A stretch of 64,000 nucleotides of DNA from NCBI GenBank assembly GCA_018223375.1, contig JAGTTS010000010.1:28971-92970 (forward strand), given 5' to 3'. Source of the DNA: Clostridiaceae bacterium Marseille-Q3526. Lineage in GTDB: Bacteria; Bacillota; Clostridia; Lachnospirales; Lachnospiraceae. The notes below the pieces were generated by a model, which saw only the letters and a program-made list of their open reading frames with translations, made no database searches and was not told the DNA's origin. Below are positions 33,682 to 42,208 of the stretch, in pieces. Numbering within the stretch: position 1 is the stretch's first letter; every line of letters starts with the position of its first letter. The position numbers and the translations under genes were made by a program.

Positions 33682-34707
33682 CTATGATTCTGCCGACAAA
33701 TACTGGCGCAGCAGTTCCCCCAGGGCCTTCATCTCCTCAGGCTTCAGATTCTTCGTCCATTCCTCCTGCTGTTTGGAGCGTTCCCGGCTGGCCGCTATCT
33801 GCTCAAGGCTGTGCTTTAAGTAATCAATATCCCTGATTCCTTCTCCTGACGGTTCCTGGGCAGACGGCACGTTCTGGGACTCCTCCTTCAGATTTTGGAA
33901 AAGCGCGTTTTTCTCCTCCACAAGGGCAGCCGTTTTCTTCACTCTTCCCGTTTTCTCGGCCTTCAGCCTCTTTAAACCTGCAGGCTTGTCCGCCTTTTTC
34001 GCTCTGAACAGAGACGCTTTATCCTCTGCCTCGCGCTGTCTTTCCGGCATTTTAACTGCTTCTTTTATTAAACCGTCCCTGATTGCATTTTCACGGATAA
34101 TCGCTTCCCTCTCGCTTAATTCATCTGTATCCGCTTCTCTGACCGGAAGACGTCTCGCAGAATCCTGGAACCGTTCCTGTTGGCCTGCATTATCCCGGAA
34201 CGCCCTGACAAGCACAGAATTATCCGTATATTCTAAAAGCGCGTTCGCCAGACGCTGCTGTTTCAGCCCAATGCTGAAGCTGCTGTCCAAAAAAGCCAGA
34301 ACCAGTCCCAGAAACGCTCCTGCCGACGCATACAGCACGATATAATAGGAATCCAGTCTGTACCAGTAAGCGGCAAAAGAAGCCGCGCCGCCTGCCATAA
34401 TTCCTAAAATTGTCATCTGAGCAGACAGATTATTCCAGCTGTTCAGAGAAATTTTCATAAAGCGGAATCCATACATCTGCCGTTCCAGATAGGCTTCCGT
34501 ATTGACGATGTTCTGATTCAGCCGGCAGGCATTTTCCAGCTTCTGTTTCAAAGCCTTCAAATTCCTGTTTTTTGTCATTGCCATGTTGTCCGTCTCGCGG
34601 ATTAATCGTTTGTAAAGGCTGCGCGTGATCAACTTGCTGATCGCTCCAATGGCCCCGATCGCTGCCAGCGCATATAAGGCTTTTCCTGTTTGTAACATTT
34701 CCAGCAT
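33682..34707 (-). CDS. Unrecognised membrane protein with a charged C-terminal half
   Basis: 341 residues, family not recognised. Hydrophobic helices at about 11-28, 95-113 and 120-146; the 60-residue loop after the first helix is helical and basic. After residue 160 the chain is soluble, rich in Lys, Arg, Glu and Gln (MPERQREAEDKASLFRAKKADK region), with coiled-coil character up to the end. A stretch SLYKRLIRETDNMAM resembles cytoplasmic loops of type II secretion F-like proteins, but no F domain is convincing. It stands alone between pgi and mtnN on the same strand. Function unknown. Confidence 0.65.
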   Translation of the reverse strand: MLEMLQTGKALYALAAIGAIGAISKLITRSLYKRLIRETDNMAMTKNRNLKALKQKLENACRLNQNIVNTEAYLERQMYGFRFMKISLNSWNNLSAQMTILGIMAGGAASFAAYWYRLDSYYIVLYASAGAFLGLVLAFLDSSFSIGLKQQRLANALLEYTDNSVLVRAFRDNAGQQERFQDSARRLPVREADTDELSEREAIIRENAIRDGLIKEAVKMPERQREAEDKASLFRAKKADKPAGLKRLKAEKTGRVKKTAALVEEKNALFQNLKEESQNVPSAQEPSGEGIRDIDYLKHSLEQIAASRERSKQQEEWTKNLKPEEMKALGELLRQYLSAES

Positions 34708-34945
34708 AAAAAGCTCCCCTTTCTTTTCCAGATTGTTCCAGATGGCTTTTATTATAGCCGCCCAGTTTATCTTTGAAAAGGTGGAAGGGCCTAAAATCGA
34801 TCGTCAAATTCCCTTATAAAATAAGGGTTTTCTGGGATTTCTCCCGCTGTTCAAGCCACTTTTTATCAGTTTTCCTGCTATAAAGACGAATTCCGTCGAT
34901 CGTTTTTTCCCTTCAGACGGAACAGGATGCCGGCAGCGGCCCATA

Positions 34946-35641
34946 CTAATTCATCTGCTTGGCCATCTCTAAAATCAGGTTCACAGAATGGCGGATCGCC
35001 TGCGCCTCAAATTCTGCGTAATCCATTCCAGCGCTGTCGTCTGCTTTATCAGAAATTGCGCGGATTACAAGATATGGAATGCCGTTTAAGTATGCTGCCT
35101 GGGCAATCGCGCCTCCCTCCATCTCTGTGCAGCTTGCGCCGAACTCTTCTGCCAGCCATTTCTTCTTTTCCTTATCAGAAATAAACTGGTCTCCGCTGAC
35201 TACGCGTCCCTGAAAGGCCTGAATGTCAGAATTAACTTTTTCATTGCAGGACAGAGCCAGGGCGCAGAGCTTCTCGTCCGCTTTAAATGCAAAGGTATCC
35301 ACCCTCGGAATCTGTCCCTTCGGATAGCCGAAGCCAGAAGCATCCACGTCGTGCTGCACTGTGTCTGTAGAAATCACAATATCTCCAATATTGATCTCAT
35401 TTTTTAGAGAACCAGCAATCCCCGTATTAATCACAGCGTCTGCCTGAAACCGATCTGCTAAAATCTGTGTACACATTCCAGCATTCACTTTGCCGATCCC
35501 GGATCTCACTACCACTGCGTCCTGTCCGCACAGCTTTCCAACATAGAAATCCATTCCTGCTGTCCTGGTAACCTGCACCTGCGTCATTTCCTCTTTAATT
35601 TTTGCAACCTCTTCATCCATCGCGCCTATAATTCCAAGCAT
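34946..35641 (-). CDS. mtnN: 5'-methylthioadenosine/S-adenosylhomocysteine nucleosidase
   Basis: 231-residue nucleosidase that removes adenine from methylthioadenosine and S-adenosylhomocysteine in the methyl cycle. MLGIIGAMDEEVAKI opens the protein; VNTGIAGSL, the base-binding MEGGAIAQAAY and the VIRAISDKAD segment with its catalytic aspartate are all in place. Length is normal. A strong promoter (35678-35706) shares its -35 with the divergent TSCPD gene. Confidence 0.95.
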   Translation of the reverse strand: MLGIIGAMDEEVAKIKEEMTQVQVTRTAGMDFYVGKLCGQDAVVVRSGIGKVNAGMCTQILADRFQADAVINTGIAGSLKNEINIGDIVISTDTVQHDVDASGFGYPKGQIPRVDTFAFKADEKLCALALSCNEKVNSDIQAFQGRVVSGDQFISDKEKKKWLAEEFGASCTEMEGGAIAQAAYLNGIPYLVIRAISDKADDSAGMDYAEFEAQAIRHSVNLILEMAKQMN

Positions 35642-35677
35642 AGTTCTGCCTCCTGTTTACTTTTTATTTCTTCTGAC

Positions 35678-35706
35678 ATTATAGAAGATCTCCCACTTCT
35701 TGACAA
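35678..35706 (-). promoter_or_regulatory. Promoter of mtnN
   Basis: Minus strand TTGTCA (35701-35706), 17-base spacer, TATAAT (35678-35683). The -35 lies on the same bases as the -35 of the plus-strand TSCPD promoter. Confidence 0.8.
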
Positions 35707-35729
35707 TTCTTTTTGCTAAAGGTTATAAT
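35700..35729 (+). promoter_or_regulatory. Promoter of the TSCPD gene
   Basis: TTGACA (35700-35705), 18-base spacer, TATAAT (35724-35729), both hexamers perfect. Confidence 0.8.
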
Positions 35730-35804
35730 CTGCTAGTAGCGTCTTTATGATGCAAAAAGTTTATTTTATTCAGTATCGCTTCGATATACGAGGAGGAATG
35801 ATTC

Positions 35805-36050
35805 ATGCTTTTTAAAACCTGCGGCGTGTGTTCCAGCGCCATTGAATTTGACGTTAAAGATAATAAGATAACTAATGTGCATTTTATCGGAGGCTGCTCC
35901 GGAAATACTCAGGGCGTAGCTCGTCTGATCGAGGGAATGGATGTTGATGAGGCTATTTCCCGTATCGACGGCATTCACTGCGGCGCCCGCCCCACTTCCT
36001 GCCCGGATCAGCTGGCCCGCGCTTTAAAACAGTACAAAGCCAGTCTGTAA
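35805..36050 (+). CDS. TSCPD domain protein (TIGR03905 type)
   Basis: 81-residue protein consisting of one TSCPD domain. TCGVCSSAIEFDV gives a CxxC pair and HFIGGCSGNTQGVARLIEGM the middle motif; the name-giving T-S-C-P-D occurs near residue 64 (GARPTSCPDQLARAL). The same domain ends some class II ribonucleotide reductases and NrdR-linked proteins; alone it is a small conserved protein of unknown role, probably metal-binding. CGAGGAGGAATGATTC precedes the start. Confidence 0.9.
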   Translation: MLFKTCGVCSSAIEFDVKDNKITNVHFIGGCSGNTQGVARLIEGMDVDEAISRIDGIHCGARPTSCPDQLARALKQYKASL

Positions 36051-36092
36051 CAGCTGCCTGGCTATCCATTTTAACTGCTATCATATAGGCCC

Positions 36093-36137
36093 GCCAGCTC
36101 CCAGGAAACAATCTGCCTGCGGGCTGGCGCTGTTTTT
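36093..36137 (+). terminator. Terminator of the TSCPD gene
   Basis: GCCAGCTCCCAGG (36093-36105) pairs with CCTGCGGGCTGGC (36116-36128) at 12 of 13 positions, followed by a run of T. Confidence 0.75.
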
Positions 36138-36255
36138 GTCAATCCAGGGAAGAGGTTCCAGGGGTTGACTTTTTTCTTGCAGCGTTTACTATTATAATAT
36201 GTTTAAGAAATGCGGTTCTGCCGTTTCTCACTGTTAATTTTATGGAGGCAATACT

Positions 36256-37323
36256 ATGAAAAAAATCATTTTGACCGGCGGCGGAACTGCCGGCCATGTC
36301 ACTCCGAATCTGGCTCTCCTTCCTTCTCTTCGCAAGGAAGAATTTGAAATTCACTATATCGGCTCCTACAATGGCATCGAACGGCGTCTGATTGAGGATG
36401 CGGGAATCCCATATGACGGAATCTCCTCCGGAAAACTCCGCCGTTATTTTGACATTAAAAACTTTTCAGATCCGCTTCGTGTTCTGAAGGGATATGGCCA
36501 GGCAAAACGGCTGATGAAGCAGTACCGCCCTGATATTGTTTTCTCAAAAGGCGGCTTTGTCTCTGTTCCTGTTGTCCTGGCGGCAAAGCATTACAAAATT
36601 CCTGTTATTATCCATGAGTCAGACATGACGCCCGGCCTGGCTAATAAGATTTGTATTCCAGCCGCAAAAAAGGTATGCTGTAATTTTCCAGAAACCTTAA
36701 ACTACCTTCCAAAAGACAAAGCGGTACTCTCCGGTTCTCCTATCCGTGAAGAGCTGCTGACAGGAGATCGGCTTTCTGGTCTGCAGTATGCAGGCCTGTC
36801 TGCAAACCGCCCTGTCATCCTGGTCATTGGAGGAAGTCTCGGTTCCGTTACCGTCAACCATGCTGTACGCAGTATTCTGCCCAAGCTTCTTTCCCAGTTT
36901 CAGGTAATACATATCTGCGGAAAGGGAAATCTGGATGAAAGTCTGATCGGCACCTCAGGCTATGTACAGTACGAATATGTGGACAAACCGCTGCGCCATC
37001 TGTTTGCTGCCGCCGATCTGATTATTTCCAGAGCCGGAGCAAACTCTATCTGTGAAATTCTGGCCCTCAGAAAGCCAAATATCCTGATTCCTCTCTCTGC
37101 CGCCGCCAGCCGCGGAGATCAGATTTTAAATGCAAATTCCTTTGCAAAGCAGGGATTCAGCACCGTTCTGGAGGAAGAGGTTCTCACCTCCGACACTCTG
37201 TATCAGGCTGTCTCCGACACCTACAAAAAGCGTACGGCCTTTATCGAGGCAATGGAAAAAAGCACGTTAAACAACGCAGTAGAAACGATTATGAACCTGA
37301 TCCGGGAGTGTGCAAAATCATAA
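36256..37323 (+). CDS. murG: UDP-GlcNAc:lipid I N-acetylglucosaminyltransferase
   Basis: 355-residue GT28 enzyme that adds GlcNAc to lipid I to form lipid II on the inner face of the membrane. The N-terminal GGGTAGHVTPNLAL loop, HESDMTPGLANK, ILVIGGSLGSVTVNHAVR and the UDP-GlcNAc motif (SRAGANSICEILAL) are all present; length is normal. TATGGAGGCAATACT precedes the start. It is outside any mur/fts cluster, which is common for clostridia of this group. TTGACT (36165) and TATAAT (36193) lie upstream, but 22 bases apart, so the promoter is unclear. Confidence 0.95.
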   Translation: MKKIILTGGGTAGHVTPNLALLPSLRKEEFEIHYIGSYNGIERRLIEDAGIPYDGISSGKLRRYFDIKNFSDPLRVLKGYGQAKRLMKQYRPDIVFSKGGFVSVPVVLAAKHYKIPVIIHESDMTPGLANKICIPAAKKVCCNFPETLNYLPKDKAVLSGSPIREELLTGDRLSGLQYAGLSANRPVILVIGGSLGSVTVNHAVRSILPKLLSQFQVIHICGKGNLDESLIGTSGYVQYEYVDKPLRHLFAAADLIISRAGANSICEILALRKPNILIPLSAAASRGDQILNANSFAKQGFSTVLEEEVLTSDTLYQAVSDTYKKRTAFIEAMEKSTLNNAVETIMNLIRECAKS

Positions 37324-37357
37324 CTCCGGCACGCCTTTTTCTGCTGAAACTTTAGGA

Positions 37358-37389
37358 GGAGAATCCTTTCCGCAGGATTCTCCCCTTTT
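37358..37389 (+). terminator. Terminator of murG
   Basis: GGAGAATCCT (37358-37367) pairs with AGGATTCTCC (37374-37383), then CCTTTTC. Confidence 0.75.
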
Positions 37390-37410
37390 CTTTCCAGCGT
37401 TTTTGAAACG

Positions 37411-37833
37411 CTAGGATTCCAGCTCTGCTTTCAGCATGCTGCTAATCTTTGCCAAGTCTTCCGGTTCTGCTTTTCCAGGTTCCCATGTAACCATTGCAGG
37501 TCCATTTTCATACCGTGGAATAATGTGTACATGAAAATGAAATACCGTCTGTCCTGCCGCCTCTCCGTTATTCTGAACTACATTAAATCCAGCACAGCCT
37601 AACGTTTTTTTCATTGCGCTTCCAATTTTTCCAGCCAGAGGAAGTACCTTAGCCGCCGTCTCCTCGTCTAAATGACACAGATCCTGATAATGCGCCTTAG
37701 GAAGAATTAACGCATGCCCCTTAGATGCCGGACCAAGATCCAAAATAACCCGAAAATTCTCATCTTCATAAACTGTGGACGCCGGAATCTCCCCATTTGC
37801 TATCTTACAGAAAATACAGTCTTTGTCTTTCAT
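37411..37833 (-). CDS. HIT family nucleotide hydrolase/transferase (HinT-like)
   Basis: 140-residue histidine triad protein. The N-terminus has the CIFCKIANGEIPAS block with the CxxC pair, and the triad reads HFHVHIIPR near residue 99. HIT proteins of this kind hydrolyse purine nucleoside phosphoramidates in the cytoplasm. Length and motifs are complete. It ends next to the murG terminator and is followed upstream by the rhomboid gene, 45 bases away on the same strand. Confidence 0.92.
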   Translation of the reverse strand: MKDKDCIFCKIANGEIPASTVYEDENFRVILDLGPASKGHALILPKAHYQDLCHLDEETAAKVLPLAGKIGSAMKKTLGCAGFNVVQNNGEAAGQTVFHFHVHIIPRYENGPAMVTWEPGKAEPEDLAKISSMLKAELES

Positions 37834-37878
37834 ATTACATTTCTCCTTTTTTATTTTAAGCTTCTTGCTTTGCTTTTT

Positions 37879-38487
37879 CTATCTGCCTGTCCTTCTTGCA
37901 GAAACCCAGGCATGAAATGGTATTCCCAGAATGATTCCAATCGCCAGTCCGCCTACATGGGCCGCATTGTTCACTCCCGTACTGGTAAAACCCAGATACA
38001 GCGAAAGAATCGCCATAAGCACCAGCTGCCTGCTGTTCATGTCTCCAATCCGTCCTCTGTTTCTGTAAACAATCCAAATCAGTCCGCCGATTACGCCAAA
38101 AATAGCTCCTGACGCTCCTGCCGACATGGTAAACGGCTCTCCTGATTTTAAATAGAACTGCAGAGAAATCAGGTTTGCCCCTATTCCGCAAAGAATATAA
38201 AACAGCAGATATTTTACATGGCCCAGGCAGTTCTCCAGCTTCTCCCCTAATACGAATAGAACCAGCATATTGTTGAGCAGATGCCGGATATCGAAATGAA
38301 GGAAAATGGAAGTAAACAGTCTGTAATACTCTCCTCCTTCTGTCACAAGCAGAGGAATCACCGTTCCTTTTTCAAGTAAAACATCCCCGCTTATAAGAAA
38401 GCCAAAAAAATCTGGAATCAGAAAAAGAATTATGTTTATGATAATCAGCGCTGTATTGACAGATGAAATTTTTTTGAATTGCTCCAT
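37879..38487 (-). CDS. Rhomboid family intramembrane serine protease
   Basis: 202-residue protein with six membrane helices. FHFDIRHLLNNMLVL is the helix-2 motif, the catalytic serine is in MSAGASGAIFGVIGG (GxSG), and the catalytic histidine lies in NNAAHVGGLAIGIILG. It cleaves membrane proteins within or next to their transmembrane segments; targets unknown. It has an elaborate leader with two tandem extended -10 promoters and hairpins (38578-38687), and may be cotranscribed with the HIT gene. Confidence 0.92.
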   Translation of the reverse strand: MEQFKKISSVNTALIIINIILFLIPDFFGFLISGDVLLEKGTVIPLLVTEGGEYYRLFTSIFLHFDIRHLLNNMLVLFVLGEKLENCLGHVKYLLFYILCGIGANLISLQFYLKSGEPFTMSAGASGAIFGVIGGLIWIVYRNRGRIGDMNSRQLVLMAILSLYLGFTSTGVNNAAHVGGLAIGIILGIPFHAWVSARRTGR

Positions 38488-38577
38488 ATTGGCTTCTATC
38501 CTTTTCCCTCACAGACAATCTTATGAAATATCCTAAACGAACTGCAGATGCGCGCAGCATAGCTGCAGTTTGGAATT

Positions 38578-38687
38578 ATTATACCACATTCACTAAGCTC
38601 GGCAAAACCTCGCTAAGTGTCTGGGTATGACTCGCACTAACCTCATACTTCGCCTGCGGCTTGTATTCGCTAAGTGCTCATATTATA
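38578..38687 (-). promoter_or_regulatory. Tandem extended -10 promoters with hairpin leaders upstream of the rhomboid gene
   Basis: On the minus strand TGTGGTATAAT occurs twice (-10 hexamers at 38682-38687 and 38578-38583). Between them lie two imperfect hairpins, 38634-38677 and 38591-38619, both built on C-A-C-T-T-A-G-C-G-A, with a T-T mismatch and a GA/GA internal pair at matching places; the first closes on GCC-GCA-GGC. After the second -10 an AACTGCAG/CTGCAGTT stem follows. The 260 bases from 38488 to 38747 hold no gene. Confidence 0.55.
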
Positions 38688-38747
38688 CCACATATTGACT
38701 GTCTATTCCAGATTGTTCAGAAAAGCAAAAAAATATCTCTTTTATCT

Positions 38748-40211
38748 TTATAGAAATTCCCGAAAGCGATAATTCAGACCTGCAATCTGAATACTGTCTC
38801 CCTCCTTCACGCTGACTGTTTCGTTGGCCTCCAGCTTATATCCATTCACAGTCGTTCCATTAGTGGAATTCATATCTGTAAAAATATAGACATCCTCCTT
38901 CTGATCAATTCTCAAATGAAGTCTGCTGACTGTCGGGTAGTCCAAAATAAAGTCGTTCATTTCCCTGTGTTTTCCTATCAAAAAAGGAACGTATGGAATC
39001 TCTATATCACCTCTGTCTTTTGACAAGCTCTCCAGAGCTGCGCAGCGTTTTTCTTTTTCTGAAACGCCAGTTAAAAGCTGTGTATTCTTATCTTCCCAGA
39101 CGGGTTCTTCTGGAGAAGTATCGTCCTCCAGAGCCTGAAATAAAATATTCAGCTCTTCCTGCTCCTTTTTTTCCGCTTTTTCCTGTCTGACAATGCCTTT
39201 CGGCTCCGGCTCTTTACGGCTCTTTATCTCCGCTTTACATAAACGTCCTGTATTTACAGCAGTTTCATTATCCTCCTCACATTTTGAAGAAATAAATTTC
39301 TGTACTGCTGTCCAAATCAAATATCCTCCGGCTATAGCAAACACTGGAAGAACGCCATATATTCTGATTCCTTCTTCTCCCAGCCAAAAATATACGGCTG
39401 CTTCTGCCGCCAGAAGCAGACATACTACTTTTAATATACCAGAGGATTGCTTTTTTCTCTGCAGCATGCTTTCTTTTTTACCTGAAATTTCTTCTGCAGC
39501 GGCTTCCTCGAATTCCCTGCCATCAAGAATATCATCCTCTTCGTCCTCTGGTTCTTCCCACCTGTCGCCAGATTCCCCCTCTAAAAAGGCTGTTTTCTGT
39601 TCCCTCTGCCATCTGTCTTCATTCTGTATCTTCTTTTTTTCTTTCCACTCCGTTTTTCCGCTCTCAATACCAGACAAATATCTCAGTAAATCTTCCATTC
39701 CATAATTTTCTTTCAGGCTTTCATGATAAAGCCCATATGCCAGCACAACACTTCTGTGGTCCTGGTGATCCACTTTTTCCAGAATATACTGCAAAAGACC
39801 TGTAAACGCCTCCGGAAAACTTCGGCTGTAACCTGGGAGAATACAGAAAAAAATAGAAAATGGTTCCGGCTCCACGTAGATAAACTCCGGCTCCAGAAGG
39901 ATCTGTTCTTCCTTTAAAAGAAATTCCTCTATCCGGCTCAGCACTCTGGCTGCTGCCAGCAGAATTTCTTTGATTTCTTCATATGAAATCAATCTGCCCT
40001 CTAAAAGTCTTGATAACGGCTGTTTCGATGTGATCTCATAGTAAAATTCTATCCCCGTCTCCGTGATCTTCTGTCGAAATTTCAATAGTCCTTCGATTGT
40101 ATTCCCAGAAAGCATTCTGCTTTCATAGCATTCTGCGTCATCGCTGAAAGCCTCTATAATCATGTAATTGTGGTTCATCTCTCTGCGGTAGCCAGCTTTT
40201 ATTTTTTCCAT
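38748..40211 (-). CDS. DUF6382 and FHA domain protein of the Tad operon
   Basis: 487 residues. The N-terminal 170 match DUF6382 (opening EKIKAGYRREMNHNYMIIEA). A charged linker leads to two membrane helices (about 268-282 and 287-305), another charged linker, and a C-terminal FHA domain: FLIGKHREMNDFILDYPTVSRLHLRI, then TDMNSTNGTTVNG. The SRLH and NSTNGT residues bind phosphothreonine. It is the last gene of the Tad operon, so it may bind phosphorylated partners and link pilus assembly to Ser/Thr kinase signalling. No kinase gene is in the window. Confidence 0.82.
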   Translation of the reverse strand: MEKIKAGYRREMNHNYMIIEAFSDDAECYESRMLSGNTIEGLLKFRQKITETGIEFYYEITSKQPLSRLLEGRLISYEEIKEILLAAARVLSRIEEFLLKEEQILLEPEFIYVEPEPFSIFFCILPGYSRSFPEAFTGLLQYILEKVDHQDHRSVVLAYGLYHESLKENYGMEDLLRYLSGIESGKTEWKEKKKIQNEDRWQREQKTAFLEGESGDRWEEPEDEEDDILDGREFEEAAAEEISGKKESMLQRKKQSSGILKVVCLLLAAEAAVYFWLGEEGIRIYGVLPVFAIAGGYLIWTAVQKFISSKCEEDNETAVNTGRLCKAEIKSRKEPEPKGIVRQEKAEKKEQEELNILFQALEDDTSPEEPVWEDKNTQLLTGVSEKEKRCAALESLSKDRGDIEIPYVPFLIGKHREMNDFILDYPTVSRLHLRIDQKEDVYIFTDMNSTNGTTVNGYKLEANETVSVKEGDSIQIAGLNYRFREFL

Positions 40212-40264
40212 TTTTCCCTCCCTTCATAGCCGTTCTGTTATATTTTTAATCGTTTTTTGCGCTC

Positions 40265-40699
40265 CTATATTCCTCCCGCACGCACCATTCTCAAAAATCG
40301 TTCTGGTTCAAACAGCTTCATCTGTACGTTTCCTCCTGTTTTCCCGTTTCTGTGCTTAAAACTGCCTGTCAGAACAGTTCCTCTTTTGACTATTTCAATT
40401 TTGCATCCTCCACATCGATAATAAGCGCTCAGTGCACGGTTTCCCCACCTCTCACTCATCTCCACTGTGTCTGTATTCTCTCTTCCTGTCTGGGCCTGCT
40501 CCAGCGCATCCATCAGAATCAGCATTCCCGTATTTCTCTCATGTACATAAAACCCCTGAGAAATCAGCGCTCCGCAGACAAAGAGAACAACTGCCATAAC
40601 AAAGGAAGCTTCCACAGTAATCACAGCGTCTGCCATTTTCCGCCTTGGAGACAGCTGTTTTTGTACTTGTTCTCCTCCCGTTTCCCTTATCTCCTTCAT
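40265..40699 (-). CDS. TadE-like minor pilin / pseudopilin
   Basis: 144 residues. A basic leader of about 22 residues precedes ADAVITVEASFVMAVVLFVCGALI, the hydrophobic N-terminal helix with a glutamate five places in, as in TadE-type pilins cut by a TadV peptidase. The rest is a small soluble domain with two cysteines close together (YRCGGCKIEI). TAAAAAAGGAGCGG precedes the start. It lies between the FHA gene and a prepilin peptidase gene, both in the Tad operon. Confidence 0.7.
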   Translation of the reverse strand: MKEIRETGGEQVQKQLSPRRKMADAVITVEASFVMAVVLFVCGALISQGFYVHERNTGMLILMDALEQAQTGRENTDTVEMSERWGNRALSAYYRCGGCKIEIVKRGTVLTGSFKHRNGKTGGNVQMKLFEPERFLRMVRAGGI

Positions 40700-40748
40700 A
40701 AGCTTCCGCTCCTTTTTTACTGCCCATGTGCACGCCGCTCTGCTTCTG

Positions 40749-41222
40749 TCAGACGACTCCCATCTGAAAAGCGGCCAAAGCGACAGCGGCCGGCACTAAA
40801 AACGGCAAAAAAGGCAGCTGAACATTTTTGATTCTCTTTTTTTCAAACATCCCCCATATAAGCATCCCCATTCCCCAGAGGCTGCAGATCAGCAGGCCAA
40901 AAAACAACAGCGCTACATTATCCCAAAATCCCAGGTACATCCCTGAAACCAGAAAGAAAAATCCATCTCCCTGTCCTACTGCTCCTTTCGTAATTTTCGA
41001 CAGCACAAGCAGTAAAATTCCCGGGATGAGGGCAGCTCCACGCATAGCCAGCCATAAATGTGCCTCATGCATGTCAGCCCAGTCTAATAAAATCATATAA
41101 TATCCTGCCGTCCAGGCAGCTGCCACCGATGCCGCTGCCCATAAAAATAAAACAGAAATTTTTTTCTCTCTGAAATCTTCCCACGCACACACGCATAAAA
41201 AAGCCGCAAACACCAGCTTCAC
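40749..41222 (-). CDS. A24 prepilin peptidase (TadV/CpaA type), second copy
   Basis: 157-residue aspartyl membrane protease that cuts prepilin leaders. The first catalytic aspartate lies in CAWEDFREKKIS and the second in the GxGD motif (VGQGDGFFF). Five or six helices. The start is placed at the GTG at 41222: it overlaps the upstream stop by four bases (GTGA) and follows GGAGAAGGGGGAA; an ATG 30 bases further up would overlap the TadE gene more. The operon has another A24 gene at its head, so pilins and pseudopilins may use different enzymes. Confidence 0.82.
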   Translation of the reverse strand: MKLVFAAFLCVCAWEDFREKKISVLFLWAAASVAAAWTAGYYMILLDWADMHEAHLWLAMRGAALIPGILLLVLSKITKGAVGQGDGFFFLVSGMYLGFWDNVALLFFGLLICSLWGMGMLIWGMFEKKRIKNVQLPFLPFLVPAAVALAAFQMGVV

Positions 41223-42076
41223 TCTTTTCCCCCTTCTCCGCAATATGAACACGCACCTAAGTGCTTCACCTCTCTCAGCGGAACTTCTCTCACATAGCTC
41301 ACTACAGACGAACAGTCCATTCTGGTGTGGTAGCTGGAACCATTAGGCATAATATAAACAGTTCCCCCATTTTCCCCGCTGCCGCAGACACTGCAGGCGT
41401 AGTATTTTCCTCCCGAATGGCTGCGAAGCTCCTCCACTGTATCATAGGGCACAGCCTTGAAATCATTTGTAAGATAATGACAGGTTCTTAATCGGTGATA
41501 TCTTCCCATGGAAGATCCAATATATACCATCTCTTCAACGCCTTCTTCACTTTCTGCTTCTCCCCCTCTGTCTCCTCTGCTTCCTATCCACGCTCTTCTG
41601 ACAGTCTGGGAAACGGCAGGAATTCCCTGAATCCTAAGAATCGAAAAAGGAAGCTTCAAACTGTATTCTGCCGTCAGCTTAATGTTTTCTCCGTCTTCCA
41701 TGAGCTCAGCCTGCGATATGACTAATTTTTCCAGCTTCTCTTCTCCCACCAGATCAGCAATCTTTTCCCTCAGATAGGCTTTCACTGACAGTCCTGCAAG
41801 AAAATCCGGCAGCTGGTCGATCCAGTCTTCCTTTTGTTCAAGCACTCCCTCGTCTCCCTGATCCAGGCGGTACAAAATATATCCATACTGGCTCAAATCT
41901 CTCGCAGCCGTTTCCAGCGCCGTCTGCACCTTCTGTCTGGTTCTTAGCATCTCCATAGGCGTCATCATGCAGATGGAAAAAAATATAAATAACGTAAGGC
42001 CAAGAGCCGCCTCTATTGTCAGAGCTGCATTTTGTCTTTTTCTTTTCCAGTTTTTCATATTCTTTTTAAAGGCCAC
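41219..42076 (-). CDS. TadE-like pilin with two C-terminal Cys/His repeats
   Basis: 285 residues. GTG at 42076 is chosen because AAAGGGG lies eight bases before it; TTG at 42136 is weaker. A basic N-terminus and the hydrophobic helix AALTIEAALGLTLFIFF mark a TadE-type pilin. The last 90 residues contain two copies of a unit: YH (193-194), C199, C228-x2-C231; and YH (249-250), C255, C276-x2-C279. This resembles the small Ada-like zinc motif seen in some secreted nucleases and lipoproteins. So the pilus may carry a metal- or DNA-binding tip module outside the cell. Confidence 0.7.
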   Translation of the reverse strand: MAFKKNMKNWKRKRQNAALTIEAALGLTLFIFFSICMMTPMEMLRTRQKVQTALETAARDLSQYGYILYRLDQGDEGVLEQKEDWIDQLPDFLAGLSVKAYLREKIADLVGEEKLEKLVISQAELMEDGENIKLTAEYSLKLPFSILRIQGIPAVSQTVRRAWIGSRGDRGGEAESEEGVEEMVYIGSSMGRYHRLRTCHYLTNDFKAVPYDTVEELRSHSGGKYYACSVCGSGENGGTVYIMPNGSSYHTRMDCSSVVSYVREVPLREVKHLGACSYCGEGGKE

Positions 42077-42208
42077 TTTCCGCACCCCTTTCCATACTCT
42101 GTACGCCTGGATTGTCAGTTTTGATCTGTCAGCCAATGTACCTGGAGAGGGCTTTTTACATTCAGAGCGGAAAGAGGTCTGGAGAATGGCCTTTTATTAT
42201 ATCAGTTT

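Noticed and set aside
36165..36198. Promoter of murG from TTGACT and TATAAT
   Set aside because: Spacing of 22 bases is too long for a standard promoter, so it is mentioned only in the gene entry.
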